Notes: generated by a model from the letters alone, not told the origin. A stretch of 53,300 bases of DNA from Patescibacteria group bacterium (GCA_022562395.1 JADFPI010000004.1:1-53300), one strand, 5' to 3'; counted from the stretch's first letter, positions 35,491 to 46,227 are shown. Program-made: numbers and translations.

Positions 35491-36946
35491 CGATAATTGA
35501 CGCGCCGACGGTTAAATAAATTGAAATTATATAAATGAGAATTCCTGTCCCCACAAGGACCCAGACCGCCATAAAATTAACCGGAAGAAGGCGGCGAATA
35601 AAAAGAAGTGTCACGCCCATCAAAGCTGCTGCTAGAGCAGGCTTAAACACTCCATCCTTCAGCGAGAAAGCAACAAAGCGTCTTGTAACATAAATGGCCA
35701 CCACCGAGCTTAAACCAACTAAAGCATAACCGAAAGCGGCACCGTTTATTCCAAATTTTAAAGCCAAGCCCGGCACTAAAGCATAAGTTAGTACCGTCCA
35801 CATTATCATCAGACGAAAAGTATATTTAATCTTGCCAATTGCATTAAGTAAATTTGTAAGCTGAGTTGTGGCAGCGGCAAACGTAGTATTTATGGCAATT
35901 AGCCCAAGGGGGATAAGAGCCGGAGTCCATTTTCCGTAGCGAGGAATTACTTCTACCAAGATAGGGGCTAAAATTAAAAGGCCAACAAGGGAAGGGAAAA
36001 CTAAAAAGCAGATGAAAAAGATTGAGCGAGTAACACTTCTTTTCAATTGTTCTTTTTCGCTCTGCATCCTGGCAAATGCAGGAAAAGTAACTTTTATCAC
36101 ATGGTCCATAAAAAATCTCAAAGGCGCCTGTGCCCATTTTTGCGCCCATCCCAAAAACCCAATTCCTGTTGCACCTAAAATCCCACCCAAAACCGCTGTC
36201 ATTCCATCATCTTTTAGGGTTGCCAAAAGAGTATTAACTTGATAGGGAACCCCAAATGATAAAAGCTTCTTCAGGCTCTTTTTAGAAAAAGCAAATCCGG
36301 GAAGCCAGGGGCGCAAGATATATATTGCAACAAGCCCGATTGCACCCCTAGCCAGAACCGCATAAGCAAAGCTTCTTATCCCAAAGCCTTGCCAGGCCAG
36401 AATTACTGCCACAAGGTTGTAAACCAAGTTTTCCAAAATTTGTGGCAAAACAAGTTTTCCAAAATCAAGTTCTCGCTCTAGTAGAACCGAAGGGATTGTT
36501 TTCAAAGAGGAAAAAAGAAGAGAAACTCCAAGGGCATAAAGAAGAAGTTGGCCGTCAAACGACAAAGAATAGAGTTTGGTAAAAATGGGCGTCCCCAAAA
36601 AAAGAACTAAAAGAACAATGATAACTAGCGCTTGCTGAACAGTAAAGGTAGTTTTTAAATCGATATCGGAAACCTTTTCCTTCTTCTGTATGAGCGCAGC
36701 TGCAAGGCCGATGTCCGAAAAATAGGCCAAAAAATTAACAACGGCGCTAACTATAAAAAAGATTCCAAATTCACTTGGCTCAAGAAAGACGGTTAGGAAA
36801 CCTATCGCCACCAGCGAGAGGACACTTAATAGAAAAGTTCTACCTGTTAAAAGCACTATGCCACGAACAGCTCTTTCTTTAACGGTTTCCAAAGTGATCT
36901 CTGCTGTTGGATCCAAGTGTCCTTGTGTATCCCCTATCTTTGCCAC
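35450..36946 (-). CDS. Polysaccharide flippase (Wzx-like, lipopolysaccharide biosynthesis family)
   Basis: TEPSEFG-type start (VFLEPSEFGIFFIVSAVVNFLAYFSDIGLAAALIQ), about 12-14 TM. Confidence 0.8.
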   Translation of the reverse strand: MAKIGDTQGHLDPTAEITLETVKERAVRGIVLLTGRTFLLSVLSLVAIGFLTVFLEPSEFGIFFIVSAVVNFLAYFSDIGLAAALIQKKEKVSDIDLKTTFTVQQALVIIVLLVLFLGTPIFTKLYSLSFDGQLLLYALGVSLLFSSLKTIPSVLLERELDFGKLVLPQILENLVYNLVAVILAWQGFGIRSFAYAVLARGAIGLVAIYILRPWLPGFAFSKKSLKKLLSFGVPYQVNTLLATLKDDGMTAVLGGILGATGIGFLGWAQKWAQAPLRFFMDHVIKVTFPAFARMQSEKEQLKRSVTRSIFFICFLVFPSLVGLLILAPILVEVIPRYGKWTPALIPLGLIAINTTFAAATTQLTNLLNAIGKIKYTFRLMIMWTVLTYALVPGLALKFGINGAAFGYALVGLSSVVAIYVTRRFVAFSLKDGVFKPALAAALMGVTLLFIRRLLPVNFMAVWVLVGTGILIYIISIYLTVGASIIDDVKKSFKTLFNR

Positions 36947-37007
36947 GCCTAAATTGTAACATTGTAAAGAAGCACGACAAAACTTTCGAAGTGTTAAAAT
37001 ACTTTTG

Positions 37008-37778
37008 ATGTCTCAGAATTTTTTTATATTTGTGTTCGTGCTTCTTTCGAATTTATGGGTGTGGAAAATATTTGGGCAGAATCTTCTCCTCGGCCTTCTT
37101 CTAGTTTCGGCCTCGGTCCTTCTCTACCGCCTGATAATACATAAAGGCGCAGAAGCTCTCCGCTACATATTTTTAGTATTATTTGCTTTGCTTCTGTTTT
37201 CTCAATGGCAAACTACACAACCTTCTTCCCTAACACTTCTTGATAACGACCAAAAAAGAGTTCAGCAAATGAGATTAAATGAGTATCCACCAATTGGAAT
37301 TTCAATCGCCGGGAAAAAATTGTGGATTCCCTTAGCCCACTGGTTTGAAGGAAGGCGCGAAACCATTGCAGCCTTTAGAATTAAGAAAAATTTCTCAGAG
37401 GCAATTGACCCTATGCTCTACTTTTTCGCAAACCACCCACGAGAACGTGTTGGTGTAGAGGAATTTGAGAAGTTCCCCTATATCCTCTTGCCGTTTTTCA
37501 TATTCGGCATATTTTCATTATCAAAAAAGTTTAGAAACAAAAGTCTCGCCTTAAGCTTACTTGCCCCTCTTGTTCTCATCTCCTTTATAGGAAACAAAAA
37601 TCCACTGGGCCCCTTTAGCCTTTTTCCTTTCCTTGCTGTTGCGACAGCAACTGGAATTACAAAAGCTTACAAGAAAATCGCCCTAATGCCCAAAAACAAA
37701 TTTAAACCCGTGCTATTAGCCTTATTCGCATTATTTGCCCTCGTATTTTTACAAGTTATTTCTTATGCGAAATATTAA
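37008..37778 (+). CDS. Polytopic membrane protein of unknown function
   Basis: Multiple TM segments; ATG at 37008 preferred over TTG at 37005; stop overlaps the next gene start. Confidence 0.55.
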   Translation: MSQNFFIFVFVLLSNLWVWKIFGQNLLLGLLLVSASVLLYRLIIHKGAEALRYIFLVLFALLLFSQWQTTQPSSLTLLDNDQKRVQQMRLNEYPPIGISIAGKKLWIPLAHWFEGRRETIAAFRIKKNFSEAIDPMLYFFANHPRERVGVEEFEKFPYILLPFFIFGIFSLSKKFRNKSLALSLLAPLVLISFIGNKNPLGPFSLFPFLAVATATGITKAYKKIALMPKNKFKPVLLALFALFALVFLQVISYAKY

Positions 37779-39438
37779 ACCAGAACTTATTGCCCTTACA
37801 ATCATTCTTTTTCTTGGTAGTTATTTATATTTTTCTAAATTGGACTCTATCCCTTCCGGCCTTTATGTAGACGAAGCCGTTACAGGCTACAATGCCTATT
37901 CTCTTTTGAAAACCGGAAAAGACGAGTATGGAAAGGCCTACCCCGTGGCGCTGCGATTCTTAGGTTCGTACTCGCCACCTTTATATACTTACCTTTCCAT
38001 CCCTATTATGGCAATAAACGGATTAAACATTTTCTCTACAAGAGTCTTATCCTCAATATCAGGGCTTTTAAGCATATTGCTTGTGTTTCATTTCTTAAAA
38101 GCACTTAAAATAACGAAATCCAGGTGGACACCGGTCCTGGGTGCATTACTTTTCGCGATTTCTCCTTGGACTGTTTTTTACAGTAGAGTAGGCTATGAAT
38201 TGTATCTGGCCTTCTTTATTTTCGCTCTCGGTGTATTTTTTGTCTGGCAAGGACTCAAAAAGCAAAAACTACTAATTCCCGGACTTGCTCTACTTTCTTT
38301 ATCAACTTATGGGGCCCATACCGAGCAAATACTCGCCCCAGTCTTTATAGTTGGCGTGACAATCTTGTTTCGCAAAGAATTACTCGCCAAAAAATCCAAA
38401 AAATATTTTCTTGCAGGACTCTTTATCGCCGGACTAATTCAACTTCCATATCTAACAATAATTTCAACTCCTGCCCTTTTTTCCAAAACAAGTCTTTTTT
38501 ATAAAGGAGTGGTTTTTACCCAAGCAGAAAAAATTACCCATTTTCTACCCACCTTTATTACCTTCCCACTTTCTTTTCTTCGCGAATTTTTGTCCCAGTA
38601 TTTAACCTACTTTTCCCCCAGGTCACTGTTTTTCCTTCCCGATCCCGACCCCCAGCGCGGGCTACCAGAGCTTTCAGTATTCTACTCTTGGATGATAATT
38701 CCTTATTTCGTAGGAGTTTATCTATTGCTAAAAGGAAGAAAAAAGAGGTCTTTAAAATTTATCCTTTTGCTTTGTCTCCTTGCTCCTTTACCGGCAGCTT
38801 TAGCCGGTGATCCTTTCTCCACCCAACGGGCCTTACCGCTACTTTTACCACTAATCATCGTTATCGCTTTAGGGACAGACCGAATAATCGCTAAGCTGAA
38901 AACCAAAATCTGGCTGCCGGCATTGGCAATATTAATAAGCTTTTCGCTACTTCTTCTTTGGCGCTCTTATTTTGTGTTTTTGCCTAATGAGCGGGCGAAA
39001 GCTTGGGGCTATGGCTTTAGACAACTAGCCGAAGAAATTAAAAAGCGCCCCAGTGATAAATTTCTTATCGATCAATCTAGAATTAAGCCTGCATATATTG
39101 AGCTTACATTCTTCTTAAAATATCCACCCGAAAAATTCCAAAAAGAACTCGACCAAACAATTAAAGAGAATTACTACACGAACACATCCTTTAGCGAAAA
39201 TTACAGCTTTGGCAACATCGAAACCAGAAATATTAACTGGGAGGAAGATATCTACAAAGAACAAATTTTAGTAGGAGACGAGCTTGCAATTTCAGAGGGA
39301 CAGGCTAAGGAGCATTTTTTGACCAAAGTATTTGAAATTCGTGACCCGGTTGACACGATTGTGTTTCAGGGATATAAAACCGACCCAAAAGAAAAGTGCG
39401 CAAAAACCCTTAACCTTAATCCCCTTTGCGCAAATTAA
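37765..39438 (+). CDS. GT-C (PMT_2-like) glycosyltransferase, GYNAYSLLKTGKDE paralogue
   Basis: LYVDEAVTGYNAYSLLKTGKDEYGKAYPVALRFLGSYSPPLYTYLSIP; likely start is ATG 37765 (MRNIKPEL) within ORF 37735..39438. Confidence 0.85.
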   Translation: MRNIKPELIALTIILFLGSYLYFSKLDSIPSGLYVDEAVTGYNAYSLLKTGKDEYGKAYPVALRFLGSYSPPLYTYLSIPIMAINGLNIFSTRVLSSISGLLSILLVFHFLKALKITKSRWTPVLGALLFAISPWTVFYSRVGYELYLAFFIFALGVFFVWQGLKKQKLLIPGLALLSLSTYGAHTEQILAPVFIVGVTILFRKELLAKKSKKYFLAGLFIAGLIQLPYLTIISTPALFSKTSLFYKGVVFTQAEKITHFLPTFITFPLSFLREFLSQYLTYFSPRSLFFLPDPDPQRGLPELSVFYSWMIIPYFVGVYLLLKGRKKRSLKFILLLCLLAPLPAALAGDPFSTQRALPLLLPLIIVIALGTDRIIAKLKTKIWLPALAILISFSLLLLWRSYFVFLPNERAKAWGYGFRQLAEEIKKRPSDKFLIDQSRIKPAYIELTFFLKYPPEKFQKELDQTIKENYYTNTSFSENYSFGNIETRNINWEEDIYKEQILVGDELAISEGQAKEHFLTKVFEIRDPVDTIVFQGYKTDPKEKCAKTLNLNPLCAN

Positions 39439-40744
39439 GGCGTTTAATTAAAACGAAGAAGCTTAAAACGTTAATTGTTGAAAGGACGCGAATTAGTAAA
39501 AAATTGTTGCTGGTAAATGGAGCGTCTATCTCGTCAAACCACCTTCTATAAAATGCCCAAATTAGATTCGCAAAAACCACCAGGTTCATTAAAGCCACAT
39601 ATACTAAAGTTTCGACACTGACAAACATTATTACAATCATCGGGGCAAAGGCTGCAAAAAAGTAGCGCTCAAGCATATTCGTTAAAAACAAAAAGCTCCC
39701 AAAACCAATTACAAAAAGGCTTACAATTGTTGGAAAAAGTAGTTTTTTCCTCGTTCTAAGATAGTTAAAAGAAAAAAGGTTAAAAAATACATAAAGCAGC
39801 GTACCTAAAGTGGTTGCGGGGATCCTCAAAAACCGCTCAGTGGCCAAGCTTCTGTCAATTTTCATAAATATAGTGTGGAAGTTAAACGCGCTAATCGAAG
39901 CCCTCGCAGTTCCCTTGGCGGAAGGTAATATATTGTGCAGAACTGTTTCTTTTGTGAAACTGAAAACATTTGCTTCTGAAAAAGGAAAAGTTGTTAGTAA
40001 AAATAGGCCAAGCGCCAAACCTGATCCCCAAACAATATGAGATAGTTTCGGGCGATACAAATAAAGTAAAAACGAATACAGAGGAATAAAAACGACCCAG
40101 GTGGGTTTAAGGTACAAACTTACAAAAAATAAAGGAATAGAAACCCACGTCTTTTTGTAATAAAGGAGAATAAAAGACAGAAGGCCAAAAAAAGAAACCA
40201 AGCTCTCACTCTGTCCCCAAACGCTACTTAAAAAAATAGTCACGGGATTAAAAAGATAGACCAGAAATCCAATAAAGGCTCTTTTTCTAACTTTAGTAAG
40301 GTTCAGAATTAGCTTGTAAATGACCACACTTATCCCTAGATCGGCTAAAATCGAAGGAAGTTTCAAAAGAAAGAAATAACCTTCTCTGTACTGAAATGGG
40401 CTGTGGGCAACTATCTTATTAAAATAAATAATAAAGTCCGCAGGGATAATTTTTACGACGTTGTGAATTTGGGCAAGGACATAATTATGCTCAAAAAGCC
40501 AATAGAGCCCCGCATACATTAAGGAGGAAAGGGGAGGATAGGTGGGGAATGTATAATACCAATCTTCACTTAAATAAAAATTGTTAGCTCCCAATTCCCA
40601 AAACTTTTGTCCCCATTCCGCAAACACGGCTAAATCACCTCTATTTCCGTATCTGGTCAAGAATGCCCTTACAAGAAAGCCCAAAAGTAGAAAGAGCAGA
40701 AGAGGCGTGTTTGACCGAAGTTTTTCAAAAAATCTCGCGACCAT
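39416..40744 (-). CDS. GT-C (GT87/DUF2029-like) polytopic glycosyltransferase
   Basis: NRGDLAVFAEWGQKFWELGANNFYLSEDWYYTFPTYPPLSSL, KLPSILADLGISVV. Confidence 0.7.
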   Translation of the reverse strand: MVARFFEKLRSNTPLLLFLLLGFLVRAFLTRYGNRGDLAVFAEWGQKFWELGANNFYLSEDWYYTFPTYPPLSSLMYAGLYWLFEHNYVLAQIHNVVKIIPADFIIYFNKIVAHSPFQYREGYFFLLKLPSILADLGISVVIYKLILNLTKVRKRAFIGFLVYLFNPVTIFLSSVWGQSESLVSFFGLLSFILLYYKKTWVSIPLFFVSLYLKPTWVVFIPLYSFLLYLYRPKLSHIVWGSGLALGLFLLTTFPFSEANVFSFTKETVLHNILPSAKGTARASISAFNFHTIFMKIDRSLATERFLRIPATTLGTLLYVFFNLFSFNYLRTRKKLLFPTIVSLFVIGFGSFLFLTNMLERYFFAAFAPMIVIMFVSVETLVYVALMNLVVFANLIWAFYRRWFDEIDAPFTSNNFLLIRVLSTINVLSFFVLIKRLNLRKGD

Positions 40745-40762
40745 TGCCCGAATTGTAACACT

Positions 40763-42517
40763 TCAAGAACCCAGCCGCTTACGCCAGAAAGGGAAGGTAA
40801 AAAGGCCGATCCAGGTGACTAGGGAAATAAGGTTGCCGGCACTTCGAACCGGGGTGTTGAAAAGCTGCGCCCGGACAAAATGTTCCCCTTTTGGAATCTC
40901 GATATACATCCTTCCCCATTTTTCATCTTCGGCAACAAAGGTATTGACTTCTGTCCCATCGACAAAAACCCTCCAATTAGGAAATTGAAAAATACCGAGC
41001 CGAATAACAGCGGAGTCTGATTCAATGTTTGCCCCAAATTCGGCCCAATTTGTTCCTTGGCGTGTATCTTTTATTTCTCCCGTACCTTGCATCACCTCCG
41101 CTAGGTATTTTTGCGGCATTTTGGGTGCTTCTTTAGCAGCTTTCGGTAAATAGTCAAAAATCCCGGCAGTTTGTTGAAGCTCCCAGGCAGCACCTGAAAA
41201 TTTCTCTTCATCGGTCAAGGGCCCCATTTTGCCGTTTTCGGGAAGGAAATAGTTCCAGTTAAAGACTACTAAACCAATTATCAATAAACCAATAATCCAT
41301 CTGCCAATTCTTTTACCTTTAAGAATTACTACGACGGCACCGGCGGTGAAAGAAAAGGCAAAAGTTGTTATGGCTACAAATCTCCAGGGAAACTGGACAA
41401 ACTTTAAGGGGGTAATTGCCAGCCAAATAGGCGTCGAGCGGTAATGGGCCATGAAAGCGGCGAACCAGCCTACAAGTAGCATAAATAATGTAACCAATAG
41501 AATAGGATTCTTTTTTAGTTTCTTAAAAACTCTGGACTTCTCTTTCAAGAGCTTGCGTATCAGCCAACCGCCAACTACTAGTGATAAAATCCAGTGGATA
41601 TGGCCGATTTGAAAAGACATTTTATCATTTTGTAGCCAAACTGAAGCACCAAACCCCCAGAAACGAGAAATGAAAAGTTGGTTTAAATCCGCAAAGTGAG
41701 CAATATACTCATAATATCCTTGAACTAGAGTTTCAACTTGAACTAAACCCTGCTCCATGAATGCCGGGAGCGTAAAAAACGCAGCCAAACCAAGCGCCAA
41801 AATCCCCGAAACTACAAGCTGGGGAATCTTGTGCCATGATCCTTTGTGCCAAAGATGAATTAGAACCCAGACTGCAAAAAGGGGACTAAAAATTAGTACC
41901 ATAAGATTGTGCGACGTAAAGAGTGCGAACCAGGATAGGGCAAGGCCAATTGTCCAGCCAGTTGCTTTTTTCTTGCTTGCAATCAGCTTATATGCTGCCC
42001 AAAAAATTAGAGGAAACCAAGCGAGCGCCCAAGCCTCATTCATCGCCCCCCGAACATATACGTCCAAAGCATGGTATGGCGCCCAAATGTAAAAAATAGC
42101 CGAGACTACCCCGCCAAGCCTGCCAAAAAAATCTTTTGCCAGCAAATACATTGTTATGCCTGAAATGACAAAAGACAGGGCGAAGGTAAGCTTAACCACC
42201 GTCACAAAACTATAACCAATCAATCTAATTCCCTGCCCTATCAGATAGGGGAGTGGCGGATAGAAATTAAAAAGAGGAAAGCCAAAACCGTAACCCATGT
42301 CCTGAATCCATCGGCAAGGAATCTGACCGTCTTTAAAACACTTCTCCATCTCCAACTGTCTCATCATCTGAAGGTCATCGTGCATATTAAAGTACCCGCT
42401 CTCAAAAATAAGGCTTCTCCCCGCCAATACCGCAAAAGCCACGACAACAAGAATTGGCCAAAAGTTTGGACTGGAAACTAAACTACGAAGCCATTTCATG
42501 CTTACTGATGGTATCAC
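40763..42517 (-). CDS. 6-pyruvoyl-tetrahydropterin synthase-related (PTPS_related-type) polytopic membrane protein
   Basis: NMHDDLQMMRQLEMEKCFKDGQIPCRWIQDMGYGFGFPLFNFYPPLPYLIGQ motif with TM helices. Confidence 0.65.
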   Translation of the reverse strand: MIPSVSMKWLRSLVSSPNFWPILVVVAFAVLAGRSLIFESGYFNMHDDLQMMRQLEMEKCFKDGQIPCRWIQDMGYGFGFPLFNFYPPLPYLIGQGIRLIGYSFVTVVKLTFALSFVISGITMYLLAKDFFGRLGGVVSAIFYIWAPYHALDVYVRGAMNEAWALAWFPLIFWAAYKLIASKKKATGWTIGLALSWFALFTSHNLMVLIFSPLFAVWVLIHLWHKGSWHKIPQLVVSGILALGLAAFFTLPAFMEQGLVQVETLVQGYYEYIAHFADLNQLFISRFWGFGASVWLQNDKMSFQIGHIHWILSLVVGGWLIRKLLKEKSRVFKKLKKNPILLVTLFMLLVGWFAAFMAHYRSTPIWLAITPLKFVQFPWRFVAITTFAFSFTAGAVVVILKGKRIGRWIIGLLIIGLVVFNWNYFLPENGKMGPLTDEEKFSGAAWELQQTAGIFDYLPKAAKEAPKMPQKYLAEVMQGTGEIKDTRQGTNWAEFGANIESDSAVIRLGIFQFPNWRVFVDGTEVNTFVAEDEKWGRMYIEIPKGEHFVRAQLFNTPVRSAGNLISLVTWIGLFTFPFWRKRLGS

Positions 42518-44106
42518 AACTGGCCAGACTTTGAAGATATTGCTTCTTCTGTTACTTCGAAAAAGTAAAGGGTGTCACGGGGACCGTGTAAAGAATACTC
42601 GTGTGTATCCTGTGCTCTGAAAGCTTTTGGATAGGCTGCTAAGAGCTCGAGACCCGCCTCTTCTGCATCAAACTTAAACCTCGAACTATTCACAACCAAA
42701 TAAGTTTTGTTTCCGGCTTGCTTTGATTCGATAAGTGACGGATGAAGTTCGGTCATTATTACTCCCACACCTATCACGATAACGTCCGTCAAATCATTAA
42801 GATAAATTTGAAGTCCGTCAGGCAGAGTTCCAAAAAATCCTTCAGTCCCAACAACCATACCTTTATCAGGCTCTCGAGTTTTTTCCTCTCTTAGAAACTC
42901 GGCTACCTCCTTTATACCGGTTCCCGCGGTCCACTCCTCCAAATACCCTGACCGTTCACTCCTAGGAAGCGGTGCGTTTTCTACATCCGTCAATATTAGC
43001 CTGTTGATTGTAAATGAATGAAAGATAAATACAATAAGTCCGACAGTCAGAAGTTTTTCCCACTTCCCGCGCCAAAAAAATATTAGGGCTCCCAATATCA
43101 TCAAAAAGGGCGCGGTAAAGTAAATGTATCGAGTAGTCATTGTCTTCGAAAACTCGGAAATTACGACAATTGGCAACATCGCCCAGACAGCCAAAAGAAT
43201 TATCTCTTTTGGTCGTTTTTTAATATTAAACAGAAAGCCTAGAGCAATGAACACAACCAAGACACTTGGTCCCAAAATCCAAAAATACTCCAAAATTCTA
43301 TCTAAAAATGGCAAGAGCGGGTCCAGAGGCCTTTGTAATAAATGTCCTAAAGGATAGACATAGTCCTTGTTCCTTAGTGCAATCATATGAAACTCCGGGC
43401 CAAGTCTTAAAATGTTAAAAAAGCCATATCCTATTAAAAAAGTTACTAAAAAGAGTAAGGCTAATTTAATCAAATGAACTATTCTTTTTTTGCTAATTAA
43501 GGCTTTTGTCTTAGGCCAGTCAGACAAAATCCAAGTAGTAGGAAGCAAAATTGCAAAAAACAAAGCAGGTGATTTTGTAAGCATTGCTCCTCCTAACGCA
43601 AATCCTGCAAGCATGGCAAAATCAAGTTTTAAGGTTCTGGCAGTTAATACCCCAAAGAAAAACGTCCAAACTCCAAACATGGTAAGCATTGAATCCACAA
43701 GCGCCATTCTGTCAAAAAACACTGAAAATGGAGAAATTGCATAAATGAAACTTGCAATCAGTGCTACCTTTTTGCTTCTGAAAAGATAAAAGGAGGAAAC
43801 AAAAATTCCGACTAAAGTACCTATTCCTGTTAAAACCGACAAAAATCTGCCTGCAAAAAGTGGGTCGGAAAATATCTTTAAAAAAGGAATAATGCTCCAC
43901 ATAAAAAGCGGCTGTTTCCCGTCGGAAAGTGGCAAAAAGCGAAGAGTCTGTTCTGCACGCATCACTTGTGCCCAACGGACATATATCGCCTCATCGACAA
44001 AAATAGGCAGGGAATTTAAATTATAAAGTCTAAGTACAAATGCAAGTATAATAATTGTAAACCCGACCAAAACTGTTTTATTCCACTCTTTTACAAATCT
44101 AATCAT
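42514..44106 (-). CDS. GT-C (PMT_2/GT39-like) glycosyltransferase
   Basis: LPIFVDEAIYVRWAQVM...DGKQPLFMWSIIPFLKIF. Confidence 0.8.
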   Translation of the reverse strand: MIRFVKEWNKTVLVGFTIIILAFVLRLYNLNSLPIFVDEAIYVRWAQVMRAEQTLRFLPLSDGKQPLFMWSIIPFLKIFSDPLFAGRFLSVLTGIGTLVGIFVSSFYLFRSKKVALIASFIYAISPFSVFFDRMALVDSMLTMFGVWTFFFGVLTARTLKLDFAMLAGFALGGAMLTKSPALFFAILLPTTWILSDWPKTKALISKKRIVHLIKLALLFLVTFLIGYGFFNILRLGPEFHMIALRNKDYVYPLGHLLQRPLDPLLPFLDRILEYFWILGPSVLVVFIALGFLFNIKKRPKEIILLAVWAMLPIVVISEFSKTMTTRYIYFTAPFLMILGALIFFWRGKWEKLLTVGLIVFIFHSFTINRLILTDVENAPLPRSERSGYLEEWTAGTGIKEVAEFLREEKTREPDKGMVVGTEGFFGTLPDGLQIYLNDLTDVIVIGVGVIMTELHPSLIESKQAGNKTYLVVNSSRFKFDAEEAGLELLAAYPKAFRAQDTHEYSLHGPRDTLYFFEVTEEAISSKSGQL

Positions 44107-45483
44107 TTATTTCCTTACAACAAGAACCTTATCTCTGTCTTCTTTAATTATTTCATATGCATCAGGCGGGATATCTTCACCGTCAAGTCTCCACTGGTGT
44201 GTAATTAGAATAAACGAATTCTCTTCTGAAAACAAAAGTTTCAGCTGTTTTGCTTTACGTTGAATTTGCCCAACCTGTTTATCTGAATAAAACACTGCCG
44301 TAGGAACAAAATCTCCATCAACGTATAGCTTTTCAGAAAACCTACTTGCTTCTTTAGATAGAATTGCATCGTCAGAAACATAGGCGGTAATGTTTATATA
44401 TTCTCGCCAATTTTTTTGAATTTGTGGAACATAATAATACAAAAAAAGGGCAAAAATTATAACCACTGATAAACGCTTGCTCTTTGTCACTTTACCAAGA
44501 ATAAAATAAGAAAAACCAAAGAATGACAAAATCATAATTGGATGCAAGGGTATAAGATGCCAAATGTGACCTTCCCCGGAAAAAAGAAACGGCAGAAAAA
44601 AAGAAACAAAGAATACAAAAAGAATTATGAATTCCTTTTTAAGCGTCGCTAAACCCAATGTTAAAGCAAAAAATCCAGGCCAAAACCATCCCCCAATTCC
44701 ATTGTGAAGATAAACCTTAATCAGCCTCAAATTCTCAACAAAAGCTAACGATTTCTCTACGCCTGAAAGACCTATTTTAAAATAGTGTTGTGTAAAGTTG
44801 GCGTCGTACCCAATCTGGATTCCAAACCATATTAGAAATAGTATAAAAGGCATAAGTAAATAAAATTTAAATTTAGGGTTACGGGTTATCTTTGACTTCC
44901 AAAAAATAAATAATAATGCCGGAATGACAGTAAATGGCACCAGAGTCTTGGTTAAAAGAAGTAAAGACATACTTATGGAGAAGGGTGCTAAAAATTTACT
45001 GTTTTTGGATGCTTTTATTGCCAGATAAAGCGTCAGGATAAAAAACATCACCAAAAATGAATCTAAATTACCCGATCTAGCCCTAAATAAAAACCAGTTA
45101 GCAGAAGTTAAAGAAATCGCGCTAAATAATCCTACCGCTCGATTAAAAAGTTCTTTACCCAAAAGGTACAGGAAAATAATACCCAAAAACCCAGCTAGGG
45201 CCTGTGAAAAGCGAGCACTATAATCTGATATGCCAAATATTTTGAAAGAGGTTGCAATGATCCAAAACCCTGCTGGAGGATGATCAGTATATATTTTTCC
45301 ATTCCAGCTAAGATGTATTAGGTCCTTAGTCTTAATAATATTTCTCGCAATATCTGCATACCACGCTTCGTCAAAACTAACGAGCGATGATTGCCCTAGC
45401 TTAAAGAAAAATAAAGGAATGGTAATAAAAAGCAGGGATATTAAAAAGAGATCCAGCAAATAGCCTCGAGCAATCTTTTTCAT
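44107..45483 (-). CDS. GT-C (ArnT/GT83-like) glycosyltransferase
   Basis: LVSFDEAWYADIARNIIKTKDLIHLSWNGKIYTDHPPAGFWIIA. Confidence 0.85.
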   Translation of the reverse strand: MKKIARGYLLDLFLISLLFITIPLFFFKLGQSSLVSFDEAWYADIARNIIKTKDLIHLSWNGKIYTDHPPAGFWIIATSFKIFGISDYSARFSQALAGFLGIIFLYLLGKELFNRAVGLFSAISLTSANWFLFRARSGNLDSFLVMFFILTLYLAIKASKNSKFLAPFSISMSLLLLTKTLVPFTVIPALLFIFWKSKITRNPKFKFYLLMPFILFLIWFGIQIGYDANFTQHYFKIGLSGVEKSLAFVENLRLIKVYLHNGIGGWFWPGFFALTLGLATLKKEFIILFVFFVSFFLPFLFSGEGHIWHLIPLHPIMILSFFGFSYFILGKVTKSKRLSVVIIFALFLYYYVPQIQKNWREYINITAYVSDDAILSKEASRFSEKLYVDGDFVPTAVFYSDKQVGQIQRKAKQLKLLFSEENSFILITHQWRLDGEDIPPDAYEIIKEDRDKVLVVRK

Positions 45484-46227
45484 TTAACGATAAAGTCCGA
45501 GAAGCGCATTTAATCTAACTCGAACCAAATCTCTAAATCCTTCCCAAGAATCTTTTATTGGATTCACTTTAGTACCTTCTTGGTGGCGCCAAGAAACCGG
45601 AACTTCGGCAACTTTCAAACCCAGTTTTCTTGCAATATATAAAATCTCTAAATCGAATCCCGCCGACACAGAGGCACCACGTGCCCTTCCTTTCTCTGAA
45701 AAGATTTTCATCTTTTTGAAAATCTTCTTTGCCGAGCTTCTCTTAAAGGCCTTAAAGCCACACTGGGTATCTTTGTAAGGTAACCTTAATACTAAAGTTC
45801 TTAGTAACATAAAACCATATGCCATAATTTTTCTTACAAGCGGTGCGCCCTCCCTGCCCGACCGTGAACCGATAGCGATGTCGTATTTCTCGCTAAATTT
45901 TGGCAGCAATTTCTCTATTTGGTTTATTGGTGTCGCCTGGTCCATGTCGGTGAAAAGAACAACCTCTCCTTTAGCAGCAAGCATTCCAGCTATAACCGTC
46001 CCTCCTTTTCCTCTGTGGGGCTCTCTCATTACTCTAAAATCCTTGTGTTCTTTGGCAAACTTCTCGGCTAAATCCGCAGTTTTGTCGGTCGAACCGTCGT
46101 CGACAACAAGAACCTCCCAAGAATATTTCTGTCTAGAAAGATATTTCCAAACCTTATCGAGCACACTTTTTCTAATATTTTCTTCTTCGTTATACGCCGG
46201 TATAACAATACTCAAATATAGCCTCAT
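45484..46227 (-). CDS. GT2, dolichyl/polyprenyl-phosphate sugar synthase-like
   Basis: LSIVIPAYNEEENIRKSVLDK, VVDDGSTDKT, FTDMDQATP, YKDTQCGFKAFKR. Confidence 0.85.
   Translation of the reverse strand: MRLYLSIVIPAYNEEENIRKSVLDKVWKYLSRQKYSWEVLVVDDGSTDKTADLAEKFAKEHKDFRVMREPHRGKGGTVIAGMLAAKGEVVLFTDMDQATPINQIEKLLPKFSEKYDIAIGSRSGREGAPLVRKIMAYGFMLLRTLVLRLPYKDTQCGFKAFKRSSAKKIFKKMKIFSEKGRARGASVSAGFDLEILYIARKLGLKVAEVPVSWRHQEGTKVNPIKDSWEGFRDLVRVRLNALLGLYR

Noticed and set aside
44869-44896. Possible heptamer block TTTAAAT TTAGGGT TACGGGT TATCTTT
   Set aside because: Too degenerate compared with the other loci.
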